Positions 38,927-48,333 of a DNA stretch of 64,000 bases are shown here, piece after piece; position 1 is the stretch's first letter, and every line of letters starts with the position of its first letter. Position numbers and translations under genes: made by a program. The notes beneath the pieces were generated by a model, which was given only the letters and a program-made list of their open reading frames with translations, was not told the DNA's origin and searched no databases. The DNA comes from Cellvibrionaceae bacterium (GTDB taxonomy: Bacteria > Pseudomonadota > Gammaproteobacteria > Pseudomonadales > Cellvibrionaceae), in the NCBI GenBank assembly GCA_024707385.1, contig JANPZW010000004.1, positions 248,001 through 312,000 on the forward strand. Reading direction: 5' to 3'.

Positions 38927-40537
38927 ATGAACCGTCGCGGATTAGTCGGTATTCTGTTTGTTGTGGTATTGATCATGACCGGCTGCGGCGGCGGTACGCA
39001 GGCGGGGAGTTCGTCCAGCAGTTCTTCATCCAGCAGCTCATCAAGTTCATCTTCTAGCAGTTCGTCCTCGAGCAGCTCTTCCAGTTCAAGCAGTTCGTCA
39101 TCAAGCAGCTCGTCCTCATCGAGCAGTTCCTCCTCCAGCGGTATCGGCAGCACCTATCCAGCGTCGGGAGCCGTTGGTGTCAATCCGGACGTGCGCTTGC
39201 GCATTGCTTTTGATAATCGCCCGGTCATCAATTCCGGTTCGGTGCAGATTCTTGATGCCGGCACGGGGGTGCTGGTGGATACGATCAATGTGGCTGGCGA
39301 TACCGATATCATTGGTTACAGCGGACAGAGCGGCGCGCGGATGTTGAATGTCAAACCCGCAGTAGTCATCGACAGGGCGATCAGCATCAGTCCCCACACC
39401 GATAGATTGAGTTACGGAAAAACCTACCGGGTAGTGATCGGCAGCGGGACTTTTTCCGGCAGCGTTGGCGGTCGCGCATTCGCCGGTGTGAGCGGTAATC
39501 AATGGACCTTCACGACCAAATCCGCAGGCCCCACCGGCACCACTGTGACGGTGGACGACGATGGCCCGGCGGATTTCAGCTCCGTGCAAGGGGCATTGAA
39601 TTACGTGATGAGTTCTGTGGCGAAGGACACGGCGGCGCAAATCAACGTCCGCAATGGTATTTATCCAGAAATGCTGTTTCTGCGCGATAAAAACAATCTG
39701 CGCGTGGTGGGCGAAAGTCGCAGCAATACCATCATCCGCGCGAGTAACGGCAATTTATCCAACTCCGGCACCCGCGCACGGTCGCTGTTTTTGCTTCAGC
39801 AGAGCGATCTGGTGCGCCTGGAAAATTTCACCATCCACAACACCGCGCCGCGCGGTACCGAAGGTCAGGCAGAGACGATTTATTACGATTACTCCGGTCG
39901 TTTTATGGCGGTGAATATGGCGTTTCTCAGCGAGCAGGATACGCTGTTGTTGAGCGGTTATTCCTGGTTTTATAACTCGCTGATTGCCGGCAATGTGGAT
40001 TTTATTTGGGGCACGGCGAAAGTCGCGCTGTTTGAAAACAGCGAAATCCGCTCGCTGGGCGATTCGGCCTCACCCGGCAGCGACAACGGCGGTTATGTGC
40101 TGCAGGCGCGCGTCGGCTCGGCGGCGGATCCTGGATTTGTTTTTCTCAATTCCTCTTTTACCCGTGCGGCTGGTCCCGCGGGCAACACCATCGGCAATGG
40201 CAAAACCTATCTGGCGCGCACCGGCAATAGCGATTCGAACTCGAACCCGGCGCAGTATTTCGATAGCGTTGCGTTTATCAATTGCAAAATGGACGCGCAC
40301 ATCAATGGGGCGGGGTTCAGAGTGGAATCCGGCAAAACACAAAATCCGCGCCGAGGAACGGCCACTTATGGTTTTCGCGAATATGGCACCACCAATTTGT
40401 CTGGCAGTCCTTTGAATTTGAGCAGCCGCGTGGGCGCCTATGTGTTAAATGCGAGTGAATACAATCAATATTATTCCAGTCGCAGCCGGATCTTCAGTGC
40501 CTACAATAACGGTCAGGGCTGGAATCCGCAGCCCTGA
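38927..40537 (+). CDS. Pectin methylesterase lipoprotein (CE8) with poly-serine linker
   Basis: A 536-residue protein. The lipobox MTGC (cysteine 20) is followed by about 44 consecutive or nearly consecutive serines (residues 28-71), the linker type common in Cellvibrio and Saccharophagus enzymes. Residues 75-200 form an Ig-like SbsA/Big_5 domain. The CE8 beta-helix follows: VDDDGPADFSSVQGAL, GIYPEML, SEQDTLLL and VDFIWGTA, where the Q and two catalytic D residues are present. The usual LGRPW motif is not obvious; YLARTG occupies that place. It de-esterifies pectin at the cell surface. The upstream AraC gene may regulate it. Confidence 0.88.
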   Translation: MNRRGLVGILFVVVLIMTGCGGGTQAGSSSSSSSSSSSSSSSSSSSSSSSSSSSSSSSSSSSSSSSSSSSSGIGSTYPASGAVGVNPDVRLRIAFDNRPVINSGSVQILDAGTGVLVDTINVAGDTDIIGYSGQSGARMLNVKPAVVIDRAISISPHTDRLSYGKTYRVVIGSGTFSGSVGGRAFAGVSGNQWTFTTKSAGPTGTTVTVDDDGPADFSSVQGALNYVMSSVAKDTAAQINVRNGIYPEMLFLRDKNNLRVVGESRSNTIIRASNGNLSNSGTRARSLFLLQQSDLVRLENFTIHNTAPRGTEGQAETIYYDYSGRFMAVNMAFLSEQDTLLLSGYSWFYNSLIAGNVDFIWGTAKVALFENSEIRSLGDSASPGSDNGGYVLQARVGSAADPGFVFLNSSFTRAAGPAGNTIGNGKTYLARTGNSDSNSNPAQYFDSVAFINCKMDAHINGAGFRVESGKTQNPRRGTATYGFREYGTTNLSGSPLNLSSRVGAYVLNASEYNQYYSSRSRIFSAYNNGQGWNPQP

Positions 40538-40540
40538 TTT

Positions 40541-40573
40541 TTCCGCAGATCAGCGACCGGGCGGAATTTATTT
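40541..40573 (+). terminator. Possible terminator after pectinesterase
   Basis: TTCCGC (40541-40546) pairs with GCGGAA (40561-40566) and TTTATTT follows on the plus strand. The stem is short and the loop long, so support is modest. Confidence 0.4.
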
Positions 40574-41161
40574 ATGTCCGCCCAATAATTCATCCAGCGT
40601 CAGACCATAACTGTCGATAAAGGTGTCCATAAAAAATTGCACCTCCGGCATACCGAGACTTTCCAGACGCGCCTTGACCGCTTCTTCCGCTTTGCTGAAT
40701 TCCTGATTGCCGGCGTTGACCTCGGTGCGGCATTTAATAAAGGCGGCAATGGTATCGGCCGCTTTGATTAAAGCCCGATGTTCCTCGGGAATCAGATCTT
40801 CCATCAACACATGGCGATAATCTGTCTGCAGTTCCTCCGGCAGCAGATTTAATAATTCCCGCTCCGCTTGGCGTTCGATGGCTTTATAAGCTTGGGTAAT
40901 TTCCGGCGTGTGATATTTGATGGGGGAGGGCAGATCGCCGGTGATCACCTCGCCGCAATCGTGATAAATCGCCGCCACCACTATGGCGTTCACGTCCAGG
41001 TGGCCGCCGAAATAGCGGTTTTTGATCAGCGCCAGCGCGTGGGCGATGGTCGCCACTTCCCAGCTGTGCTCCATGACATTTTCGTTGACTGTATTGCGTT
41101 TCAGTCCCCAGCGCTGCAGCCAGCGCAATTTACTGATATAGGCATAAAAATGGCTTTTCAT
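40568..41161 (-). CDS. yfbR: 5'-deoxynucleotidase YfbR
   Basis: A 197-residue HD-domain protein from the ATG at 41161, with GAGG upstream. The metal ligands are visible: EHSWE (H32), YHDCGE (H67, D68) and AADTIAAF (distal D). It begins MKSHFYAYISKLRWLQRWGLKRNT, as in E. coli YfbR. It removes phosphate from deoxynucleoside 5'-monophosphates. It follows the L,D-transpeptidase gene by 11 bases on the same strand. Confidence 0.92.
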   Translation of the reverse strand: MKSHFYAYISKLRWLQRWGLKRNTVNENVMEHSWEVATIAHALALIKNRYFGGHLDVNAIVVAAIYHDCGEVITGDLPSPIKYHTPEITQAYKAIERQAERELLNLLPEELQTDYRHVLMEDLIPEEHRALIKAADTIAAFIKCRTEVNAGNQEFSKAEEAVKARLESLGMPEVQFFMDTFIDSYGLTLDELLGGHK

Positions 41162-41172
41162 CGGACCTCGAT

Positions 41173-41928
41173 TTAGTGACACTGCATAAATGATGTTTGA
41201 TAGCGGGAATACGCTGCGCTGATGTCGGCGTACAGGCCCGCCACCCAGGTGGGTTGATTCTGCGCCAGGGATGCCAGGTCGTTCTTGCGCGGATCGCTCG
41301 GCGCTATAACAACAGAGACATTCTTCCGCCCGCTTTTGACTACCAGCGTAAATAATTCTTCAATGGCCGAATCACCCATGGCGAGACAACCGATGGAGAC
41401 GGCTTTGCCGTGGATGAAAATATCACCGCCGAGATTAGTGCGATTTTCTTTTTGCGCAACTGTGCGATCAAACTCATTGGGATAATTAATTTTTATCGAC
41501 AGATGGAATTGGCTGTTGGGGTTTAAATATTCCAGTGTGTAAATGCCTTCCGGTACCTGCAGGTCACCCTGGCGCAACTTGGGCCCGCGCTCCCCGCTGG
41601 CGGCTTTGATGGGATAGGAGCGAATTAAAAAAGTCTCGCCTTTTTCTTCGGTCCACAGTTCCAGTCTGTTTTCATCTTTGATGGCGAGCAGTGTGATGTG
41701 ACTCGGCGGATAGGGTGCTTTGGCTGAGTCGAAAAAGGGTTTGAGGCGCTGTTCCGCCGCTGCCCCATACAAATCCATGACGTCCTGCACAGACCGTTGC
41801 CCATCCAGTTGCCGATACACGGGCATCCACACCGGCCTGGCGTAGGTGAAGGCAGCATGGCTCAGCAAGCCGAGCACGGCGACGGCGGCGAAGGCGAGAT
41901 GGCGTTTGCGGATCAGTTTTTCTGCCAT
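41173..41928 (-). CDS. L,D-transpeptidase (YkuD-domain, YafK-like)
   Basis: A 251-residue protein with an N-terminal signal or anchor helix (HLAFAAVAVLGLLSHAAFTYA) and a YkuD domain. The catalytic motif is IFIHGKAVSIGCLAMGD, with the histidine and the cysteine in the expected order. YafK/DpaA-type members remove Braun lipoprotein from peptidoglycan or modify cross-links. It forms a likely operon with yfbR. Confidence 0.88.
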   Translation of the reverse strand: MAEKLIRKRHLAFAAVAVLGLLSHAAFTYARPVWMPVYRQLDGQRSVQDVMDLYGAAAEQRLKPFFDSAKAPYPPSHITLLAIKDENRLELWTEEKGETFLIRSYPIKAASGERGPKLRQGDLQVPEGIYTLEYLNPNSQFHLSIKINYPNEFDRTVAQKENRTNLGGDIFIHGKAVSIGCLAMGDSAIEELFTLVVKSGRKNVSVVIAPSDPRKNDLASLAQNQPTWVAGLYADISAAYSRYQTSFMQCH

Positions 41929-41962
41929 TGTTTAGTCCTGGGTTATTCCTGGATTGCTCCGC

Positions 41963-43321
41963 TTATTTCTGAATCGTTTCACTTTTTTGTGCGGCTTTTT
42001 CAATCAATTTTCCCGTTTCATTTCCCTCGCTCGAACCATCGGGAAAATAACGTATATAGTCGAAAACTTCCGCCTGCGTGATATTGATTGCGGAACCTGC
42101 TTTCAGCGTGGCAATTTGACGCGGCTCATTTTGCAGAATTCCCGGATTTGCTCCGCCTCCCAGGCGACAACCTCGAACCACATCCATTCCCTGCCGCCGT
42201 CCGGGGTTGCAAAAGCGGCCTTGAGATAAATGTATTCGCCGGGCTGCAAGCCGCTTTTGAAATCCTCTGCCAGTTGCGGCAGTTTCTCCCGTGCGAGCGC
42301 ACTTGCAGCTTCAATTTCACTGCTGTGGTTGACATAGACAATGGCGCTTTTGGAGCCGAAAATCTTGCTGAGCAGTGCCTGCTGCCGCTCCTGCACGCTG
42401 TTGCCGGGCTGCTGGCTGAAATCCACTTCGAGCAGTAGATTGTTCGCATCACCCTCTCTCTTCAGTCTGCGCCATTTTTAGCGGCACTTTTATTTCCGCA
42501 GCCGCATTGTCCATCAGCGCTGCCTGTAATTGCCGCTGCATTTTTTTATTGCGCAGCTTGCCGATATTGAGAGAGATGGAAAGATCCTGCTCCAGCTTGC
42601 CGCCCTCCAGCAGGGTCTGGCCGATCAGGTTAATGAGGTCGCCCATCTGGTGATTGTTGGACCAGACGAAATCGTTGATGACCAGATCCGGTAAATGGAA
42701 TTTCTGCATGCCAAGGGTGACGGCGCGAATGAACTCGGTATTTTTGTAGGCGTGGATGACGGTGTGTTGCGCGATTTCCGGTCCATCCTCCGCCCAAGCC
42801 TGAATTCTTTTTTCATGCCAGGCGGCGGGAGTGAAAATCTCCCGCGTAATATCGTCCCAGATCAAACCTTTGCAATGGCTGGCAAGGCGCTCCGTATAAG
42901 CCAGCGCATCGCGCATGCCCGTTAGCGCGTGTTCTTTCGAGTGGCTGAAATTGAGCACCAGGGCGGTTTTGCTGTTTTGCAAATCCTGCGCGTCTTTTTC
43001 CGTCAGGCCGCGACCGAAATATTGGATCAGTTCTGCGTCTGGCGGCGGGTAGGTGGCGCGGGCGTCCTTGATGAAAAGAATTTCAACATGCGGTACAGCG
43101 GGGTCGTGGGTGGGCGCCCTCATTTTGAAATTGCGCAGGTTTTTGCGCACCAGATCCCGCGCCACCGCCAGAGGGTTGCCACCGCAATCCTGCAAAGGAA
43201 ACACCGCAAACTGATAATAGATCGCCGGAATCTCTTCCTTCTTGGCCGCAGGGGTGGCTGCCCAGCCGGCGGTGCAGAACATTAGGCCGAAGGCGAGCAG
43301 GGCGAGTTTCGCAGCGAACAT
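41963..43321 (-). CDS. Exported DUF2314-domain protein (two frameshifts)
   Basis: About 452 residues after two corrections. A signal peptide (LALLAFGLMFCTAGWAA) leads into a 280-residue region of unknown fold (IYYQFAVFPLQDCGGNPLAVARDL, then VINDFVWSNNHQMGDLINLIGQ). A DUF2314 domain (PF10077) follows at the C-terminus: EYIYLKAAFATPDGGREWMWFEVV, then GILQNEPRQIATLKAGSAINI. The first break is at T5 42475-42479 (one extra; corrected VPLKWRRLKREGDANNLLLEV). The second is at C3 42141-42143 (one missing; corrected QIRGILQNEP). Function unknown. Downstream of it on the same strand is the L,D-transpeptidase. Confidence 0.75.
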
Positions 43322-43422
43322 GGTGTCCGAATCCTGTGGTTGGGAATGCGGCGAGGGGCAAACCGCGGGTGAGGCTTTGTATCACAAAATACGCGGCCTG
43401 ATGAGCGCCTGCAGCTGTGTGC

Positions 43423-43743
43423 TTACCCGTCCGCATCCAGATTGGACAAGCGGCGAATCAAACGGCCGTCTTCCTCAAAGACGTCGAGTTGAAACTGGAC
43501 GGCACAGTTGCGCAGGAAAGTGAGCAGGGCGTCGGCATCGTCAGACGGGTAGTGCGCGACTTCGCCGCGCAGCATGAACAGCTCGTCACCGCTCGGTTCA
43601 AGCTGCATTTTCAAATTGCCGCTGACACCTTCCAGGCCGTCACCGCAGCCCGTTATCCGCCAACCCTGTCCGCGCAGTCGTTTTGCCTGTGCGGACAGGG
43701 ACAATGCGGTTTCGAAGGTGGCAAAGAGTCTGAGTGTTTCCAT
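43423..43743 (-). CDS. Hypothetical protein
   Basis: A 106-residue product beginning METLRLFATFETALSLSAQAKRL. I do not recognise a family. No signal peptide or membrane helix; moderately charged, with a predicted mixed alpha/beta pattern. It is divergent from the SOS gene yebG, whose LexA box (43788-43803) lies about 45 bases upstream of this start, so it could also be LexA-regulated. Confidence 0.55.
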   Translation of the reverse strand: METLRLFATFETALSLSAQAKRLRGQGWRITGCGDGLEGVSGNLKMQLEPSGDELFMLRGEVAHYPSDDADALLTFLRNCAVQFQLDVFEEDGRLIRRLSNLDADG

Positions 43744-43787
43744 AGGAATGTGGTTTCGGAGGTTGACAGAACAAGTTTAGACAAATA

Positions 43788-43803
43788 CTGTATTTAAATA
43801 CAG
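43788..43803. promoter_or_regulatory. LexA box (SOS operator)
   Basis: CTGTATTTAAATACAG is a perfect palindrome that matches the CTG-N10-CAG SOS box. It lies 20 bases upstream of the yebG start, and could also cover the divergent hypothetical gene. Confidence 0.92.
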
Positions 43804-43823
43804 TTATGACCCGGAGGGTATTT

Positions 43824-44108
43824 ATGGCGGTTATCGCAGTTTGGCAATGTGATCGAGACGGCAGCATGTTTCAAGACAAAAAAGAAGCGGAAGAATACGA
43901 CAAAATGCTGGAGCTGGCGGAAAACATCAGCGAGCTGCTCAACCAGCACGTGCCCGGCGGCAACGCGGAACACAACGAAGCCATAGGCCTGTTCCTGGCC
44001 AAACACCGCGATCTTCTGGCCCGTGCGTGCAAGGGTAAACCGGAGTTGCTGCTGGAGGAAATCGCCGCGGTGGAGAGCAATGTAACGCCGCTGGTGGCGA
44101 AGGGTTGA
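43824..44108 (+). CDS. yebG: YebG family SOS-induced protein
   Basis: A 94-residue product from the ATG at 43824, which follows GGAGGG; an in-frame ATG at 43806 lies upstream of that site and is unlikely. It begins MAVIAVWQCDRDGSMFQDKKEAEEYDKMLELAENI, the YebG pattern. YebG is a DNA-damage-induced protein of uncertain function in E. coli. The perfect LexA box upstream supports SOS control. Confidence 0.9.
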   Translation: MAVIAVWQCDRDGSMFQDKKEAEEYDKMLELAENISELLNQHVPGGNAEHNEAIGLFLAKHRDLLARACKGKPELLLEEIAAVESNVTPLVAKG

Positions 44109-44127
44109 GAGCGCTCTCGTGGCGCAT

Positions 44128-44228
44128 TAATGCCTCCCCCTGCTAAGGGGGAGGTTGGGAGGGGGGTTTTCTGTTTTGTGCTCATAGCACAACCCCACCC
44201 CAACCCTCCCCTTAAAAAGAGGAGGGGT
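44128..44228. repeat. GC-rich palindromic intergenic element
   Basis: CCTCCCCCT pairs with AGGGGGAGG at the left end (44131-44151). Further right, AACCCCACCCCAACCCTCCCC mirrors the GGGAGGGG sequence nearer the left. The C/G-run style matches the inverted repeat after pspC (13939-14001), suggesting copies of one small element. The remaining bases up to rapA (44229-44411) hold no gene. Confidence 0.55.
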
Positions 44229-44411
44229 ATGCACCCAATGCAGGAATTTGAGCCGAATCCCTCCGCGTAAAATCCCCACTTCGCCCTGTATCGAACATAT
44301 CCTTCCACCTAAAAAGCCTTACAATGCGCGCAAAAAAACGTAAGCGGGGACGGTGATTTTGGTCATCCGCGATGTTTATCCGATTGGGGTTAGTAAAGAC
44401 TTAAGGTGGTT

Positions 44412-47042
44412 ATGGCGGATTTTGTGGTGGGGCAGCGTTGGGTGGTGGATGCGGAGCCGGAATTGGGGCTCGGCGTCGTGGTTGGGGTGGATACGCGGGT
44501 GGTCACCCTGATGTTTCCCCAGGCGGAATGTGAACGCATGTACGCCCGGCAAAAGGCTCCACTCACCAGGATCACCTTCGACGTCGGCGACCGTATCCAC
44601 GCCGCGGATGGCCGCTCGGGAGTGGTAGTGGCGGCGCATGAGCACGCCGGCTTGAAGCTTTACGATATCGGCGAAGAACAACTGGTGCCGGAGATTGGCC
44701 TCGCCAGCGAAATCAAAATGAACCAGCCCTTGTTGCGTTTGCAGACGGGGCAACTGGATGCGGCCAAGTGGTTCGCGTTTCGGCGCCAGTTGGACCGCGC
44801 CATGGCACGCACCTGGCAGTCGCAACTCGGTGGTCTTCTGGGTGTGCGCGCCAATCTGATTCCGCACCAGCTCTATGTCGCCCACAGCGCCTGCAACCGG
44901 GAGAAAGTGCGCGTGCTCCTCGCCGACGAAGTGGGCCTGGGCAAAACTCTGGAGGCGGGCATGATCCTCACCCGCCTGCTGCGTTTTGAGCGGGCCCAGC
45001 GGGTGCTGGTGCTGGTGCCGGATGCCTTGCAGATCCAGTGGTTGGTGGAGCTGATCCGCCGCTTCAATCTGCGCCCGGATCTCTACGCCGGCGAGGAGCA
45101 CGATTTCAGCACTGGCCAGATCCATCTGCTGCCCCATTCCGCAATGGTCGCCGGCAGCCGCTTGGCAGAATCCCTCGCCGAGTTTGATATGGCGATTGTG
45201 GATGAGGCCCACCATCTGCAGCCCGGCTCCGAATCATTCGCCTTGTTGAGCGAGCTGGCGCAGCGCTGCCAGCATCTGATCCTGTTGTCCGCCACCCCAG
45301 AGCAGCTTGGTATCGAAAGTCACTTCGCCCGTCTGCAATTGCTCGACCCCGCCAAATTCGACTCCCTGGACCACTTTATCGCCCAAGAAGAAACCTACGG
45401 CGAACTCAACCGCCGCATCCGCGCGTTGCCGGAAGGACGCGAGCAACTGGTGCGCGATTATCAGCTTGACGGGACGCTGGATGACCGGCAACTGGTGGCG
45501 CGCCTGCTGGACTGTCACGGCATAGGCCGGGTGATGTTCCGCAATACCCGCGCCTCGGTGCAGGGTTTCCCCCAGCGCAAGGCGGTTCCCCATGTACTTG
45601 CGGACGATTCGTGGGAGGCCAAGTTCGAGTGGCTGGCGAATTTCGCGCGCAAAACTCCCGGCCAGAAGATTCTGGTGATCTGTCACGCAGTGGAACAGGT
45701 GCGCGACTGTGAAGCCCACCTTTGGCAGAAACACGGCATTCATGTGGCGCTGTTTCATGAGGATATGGATCTGGTGGAGCGCGATAGTGCAGCGGCCTAT
45801 TTCGCCGATATGGAGCGCGGCTGTCCTTTGTTGCTTTGTTCGGAAATCGGCAGCGAAGGGCGCAATTTTCAGTTCAGTCACCATCTGGTCTGTCTCGATC
45901 TGCCAGACCACCCGGATGTGCTCGAACAGCGCATCGGGCGCCTCGATCGCATTGGCCAGAAGAACACAGTGAATATTCACATACCGTTCTGTGAGGGCTC
46001 GCTGGATGGGGAGAAATTCGTCTGGTATCACGAGGTATTGCAGTGCATCGACCGGCAGAGTCCGGCAGCCGGCGCCGTACACGATCAATACTGGTCGCAG
46101 TTGACACACACAGTTGCCGACGCCCCGCTGCGGGAGCGCGCCCATCAGAGCCTCCAGCAATTGGAAGCGCAGATCCAGCAGGGGCGGGATGCGCTGCTGG
46201 AATTGAACAGCTGTCGCCAGCCCCAGGCGGATCAGTTGGTCGAGGCGATTGCACAATTCGAGGCGGAGACTCCGCTTGAATTGGTTGAGCAGGCGAGCGA
46301 GCTGTTCAACTTCCATTTTGAGGAAACCCAGGGCGGCGCCTATTCATTGATTCCCGCCGATAACATGCTCATCCCATCCCTGCCGGGCATTCCTCTGGAC
46401 GGTGTCGAAGTCACTTTTGATCGCGCCCTGGCCAACGCCCGCGAGGATGTGTTGTTCCTCACCTGGGATTCGCCCTTTATCACCGGCCTTTGGGAAATTC
46501 TGCATCATTCGGATCTGGGATCGGCGTCGGTGGCTTTCCTGCCGAGCAAACAATTACCGCCGGGTAAATGCCTGCTGGAAACCAGTTTTGATCTGTTGAT
46601 CCAGTCCGCCCAGGCGACTGCATGTCTGCCGTTCCTGACGGATTTGTCTGTGCGCGCCCTGGTGTTGGATATGGGAGAGAAGGATCTGTCCGACGCCCTG
46701 CCGGAAATTCCTCTGGAAAAGTCCCTCACCGCGACGGATAAAAAACTCGCGCGCAAAATTATTCAGTCGCGCAAGGATGTGTTGGCGCAGTGGTATCACA
46801 AGGCGGAAAAATTCGCCGAGGCCAAATGCGCGGTGCTATTGCAGCAAGCGGTTGGACGGGTGGAGGAATATTTCGCCACGGAAATTCATCGCCTCGACGA
46901 ACTCGCGCGCCGCAATCCCAACGTTGACCCTGGGGACGTGGAATCCCTGCAGCGCCGCCGCGAGGCGATTCTGCATGCGCTGCAGAAGCAGGTTCAGGTC
47001 CAGCTTTCCGCCATACGTCTGGTCGTCACCACCGCTCCTTGA
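44412..47042 (+). CDS. rapA: RapA/HepA RNA-polymerase-associated SWI2/SNF2 ATPase
   Basis: An 876-residue product from the ATG at 44412, which follows AAGGTGG. It has two N-terminal Tudor-like regions (FVVGQRWVVDAEPELGLGVVV...), SWI2/SNF2 helicase motif I (ADEVGLGKTLEAGMIL, near residue 175), motif II DEAHH (near 265), and the C-terminal helicase lobe (RIGRLDRIGQ). RapA recycles stalled RNA polymerase. It is somewhat shorter than the E. coli protein (968). Single gene; a hairpin separates it from the next, convergent gene. Confidence 0.93.
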   Translation: MADFVVGQRWVVDAEPELGLGVVVGVDTRVVTLMFPQAECERMYARQKAPLTRITFDVGDRIHAADGRSGVVVAAHEHAGLKLYDIGEEQLVPEIGLASEIKMNQPLLRLQTGQLDAAKWFAFRRQLDRAMARTWQSQLGGLLGVRANLIPHQLYVAHSACNREKVRVLLADEVGLGKTLEAGMILTRLLRFERAQRVLVLVPDALQIQWLVELIRRFNLRPDLYAGEEHDFSTGQIHLLPHSAMVAGSRLAESLAEFDMAIVDEAHHLQPGSESFALLSELAQRCQHLILLSATPEQLGIESHFARLQLLDPAKFDSLDHFIAQEETYGELNRRIRALPEGREQLVRDYQLDGTLDDRQLVARLLDCHGIGRVMFRNTRASVQGFPQRKAVPHVLADDSWEAKFEWLANFARKTPGQKILVICHAVEQVRDCEAHLWQKHGIHVALFHEDMDLVERDSAAAYFADMERGCPLLLCSEIGSEGRNFQFSHHLVCLDLPDHPDVLEQRIGRLDRIGQKNTVNIHIPFCEGSLDGEKFVWYHEVLQCIDRQSPAAGAVHDQYWSQLTHTVADAPLRERAHQSLQQLEAQIQQGRDALLELNSCRQPQADQLVEAIAQFEAETPLELVEQASELFNFHFEETQGGAYSLIPADNMLIPSLPGIPLDGVEVTFDRALANAREDVLFLTWDSPFITGLWEILHHSDLGSASVAFLPSKQLPPGKCLLETSFDLLIQSAQATACLPFLTDLSVRALVLDMGEKDLSDALPEIPLEKSLTATDKKLARKIIQSRKDVLAQWYHKAEKFAEAKCAVLLQQAVGRVEEYFATEIHRLDELARRNPNVDPGDVESLQRRREAILHALQKQVQVQLSAIRLVVTTAP

Positions 47043-47050
47043 TTCATCCT

Positions 47051-47074
47051 CGGCACCGGGCTTTACCGGTGCCG
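47051..47074. terminator. Strong hairpin between convergent rapA and solute-binding gene
   Basis: CGGCACCGG (47051-47059) pairs perfectly with CCGGTGCCG (47066-47074). There is no U-tract, so it may be an RNA-end structure or a two-way terminator. Confidence 0.5.
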
Positions 47075-47075
47075 C

Positions 47076-47990
47076 TCACTCCAGAATTTCAAACGCCTTT
47101 TCATAACGCTGCAGAAATTGCTGCAGATAAAACGCATTGCGCTCTTCGCTGATCAGCGGGTTGTTGAGCACAACCAGTTTGCGCTTTTGGGTTCGGATAT
47201 CGGCGCGCACGTAAAAAAAATGCTGTTCGAAAAGCGCATCGATGGAGCCATCGGCTATTGCCGTTTGCACGCCTTTCTCCAGGCGCTCGGCCAGTTCGGG
47301 TTTGTGCGCATTCACGTACAGATAAAACGGCAGGGGATAAAACAGGCTGATGTCGCGGTTGAGCGACAGCCCTGGATAATTGATCTTCCGCGTTGTCAGC
47401 GCCGTTTGGGCATCCAGGACACTCAGCGGAATATAGTCGAAGCGGCCGCGCACCAGCATCGGGAACAGGGCGTCGAAGGTCTGCGCTTCGGCTACCTGAA
47501 TATGATTTGCCTTCAGGATTTCCACGTCGATCCATGAAGCTCCCAAACCCGCCACCAGACTTTTGAAATTCATCAGATTCTCGGTCTTTTTCAGCCGCTG
47601 CCAGGTCGCTTCAGTGGCGATCAGCTTGCGCAGTCCCAGCATGCCGTTGAGAACTGGAAATTCAACTGCGATTACTTTTTCCGGGTCGACAAAGTGGCCG
47701 CGCCAATGGGGCGAAAATAAAAGATCGATGTGCACGCCTTTTTCGGTTTCCAGTTTGGAGCGGTTCGCCGACATGGCCGCGCTGAAATACTGCAATTCGT
47801 AGGGGCCGTATTCGGCGGTGGTTTTATCGAGCACCAATTTCAAAACATCGGTGAGATAGAGGCGCAACAGCGGCGTGTAACCCTGGTTGTAATGTTTGAT
47901 GACTACCGGTTGTGGCGCAGAATCGGCGCGTGCCGCCGAGCAGCATGCGCACAAAAACACCAGCCAGATAAAACGCAGTGAATACCCCAT
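47076..47990 (-). CDS. Periplasmic solute-binding-like protein (SBP_bac_3 type)
   Basis: A 304-residue protein with a signal peptide (FIWLVFLCACCSAARAD). The fold pattern resembles family-3 amino-acid-binding proteins (YLTDVLKLVLDKT, GASWIDVEILKANHIQVAEAQTFDALFPMLVRGRFDYIPLS). No transporter permease or ATPase is nearby. Orphans of this type often act as sensors or have no transport role, and a histidine kinase lies 340 bases away in the opposite direction, which may be chance. Confidence 0.7.
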   Translation of the reverse strand: MGYSLRFIWLVFLCACCSAARADSAPQPVVIKHYNQGYTPLLRLYLTDVLKLVLDKTTAEYGPYELQYFSAAMSANRSKLETEKGVHIDLLFSPHWRGHFVDPEKVIAVEFPVLNGMLGLRKLIATEATWQRLKKTENLMNFKSLVAGLGASWIDVEILKANHIQVAEAQTFDALFPMLVRGRFDYIPLSVLDAQTALTTRKINYPGLSLNRDISLFYPLPFYLYVNAHKPELAERLEKGVQTAIADGSIDALFEQHFFYVRADIRTQKRKLVVLNNPLISEERNAFYLQQFLQRYEKAFEILE

Positions 47991-48333
47991 GGAGAATCCG
48001 TAACGCCATATAAATCGTCTGTTAACTATAGATGGAGAGCGTGTGCAGGGAAGTTCGATGGTGATCCGAAATCAGGCGCGTTCAACAAAACGCTTGCTGC
48101 GTCCCACTTTATTTCGCTGATCTGGTTATTTAGCTGATCTGGAAATAAGAATCTGTGATATGGCAGGTGCCGGTTATAGGTGTGCGGAACTAGCCGATTA
48201 TCTTGACAAAAAAGCGGATCTACGGTTAGGCGAACGAAAAAGCCGTGACTATATTGGAAGGAATAACACCGAACGGCGCTGCCTGGGCAGGATGGTATGG
48301 CGAAGTGCAAGGTGTTCGATACGGATTAAAGGC
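47991..48333. other. Intergenic region without a supported gene
   Basis: About 340 bases between the divergent solute-binding and kinase genes. A plus-strand extension upstream of the kinase ATG stays open but has no family likeness. I see no clear promoter or RNA gene. Confidence 0.4.

Noticed and set aside
38830..39153. A Glu/Asp/Leu-rich minus-strand frame
   Set aside because: It is the antisense of the poly-serine linker of the pectinesterase.
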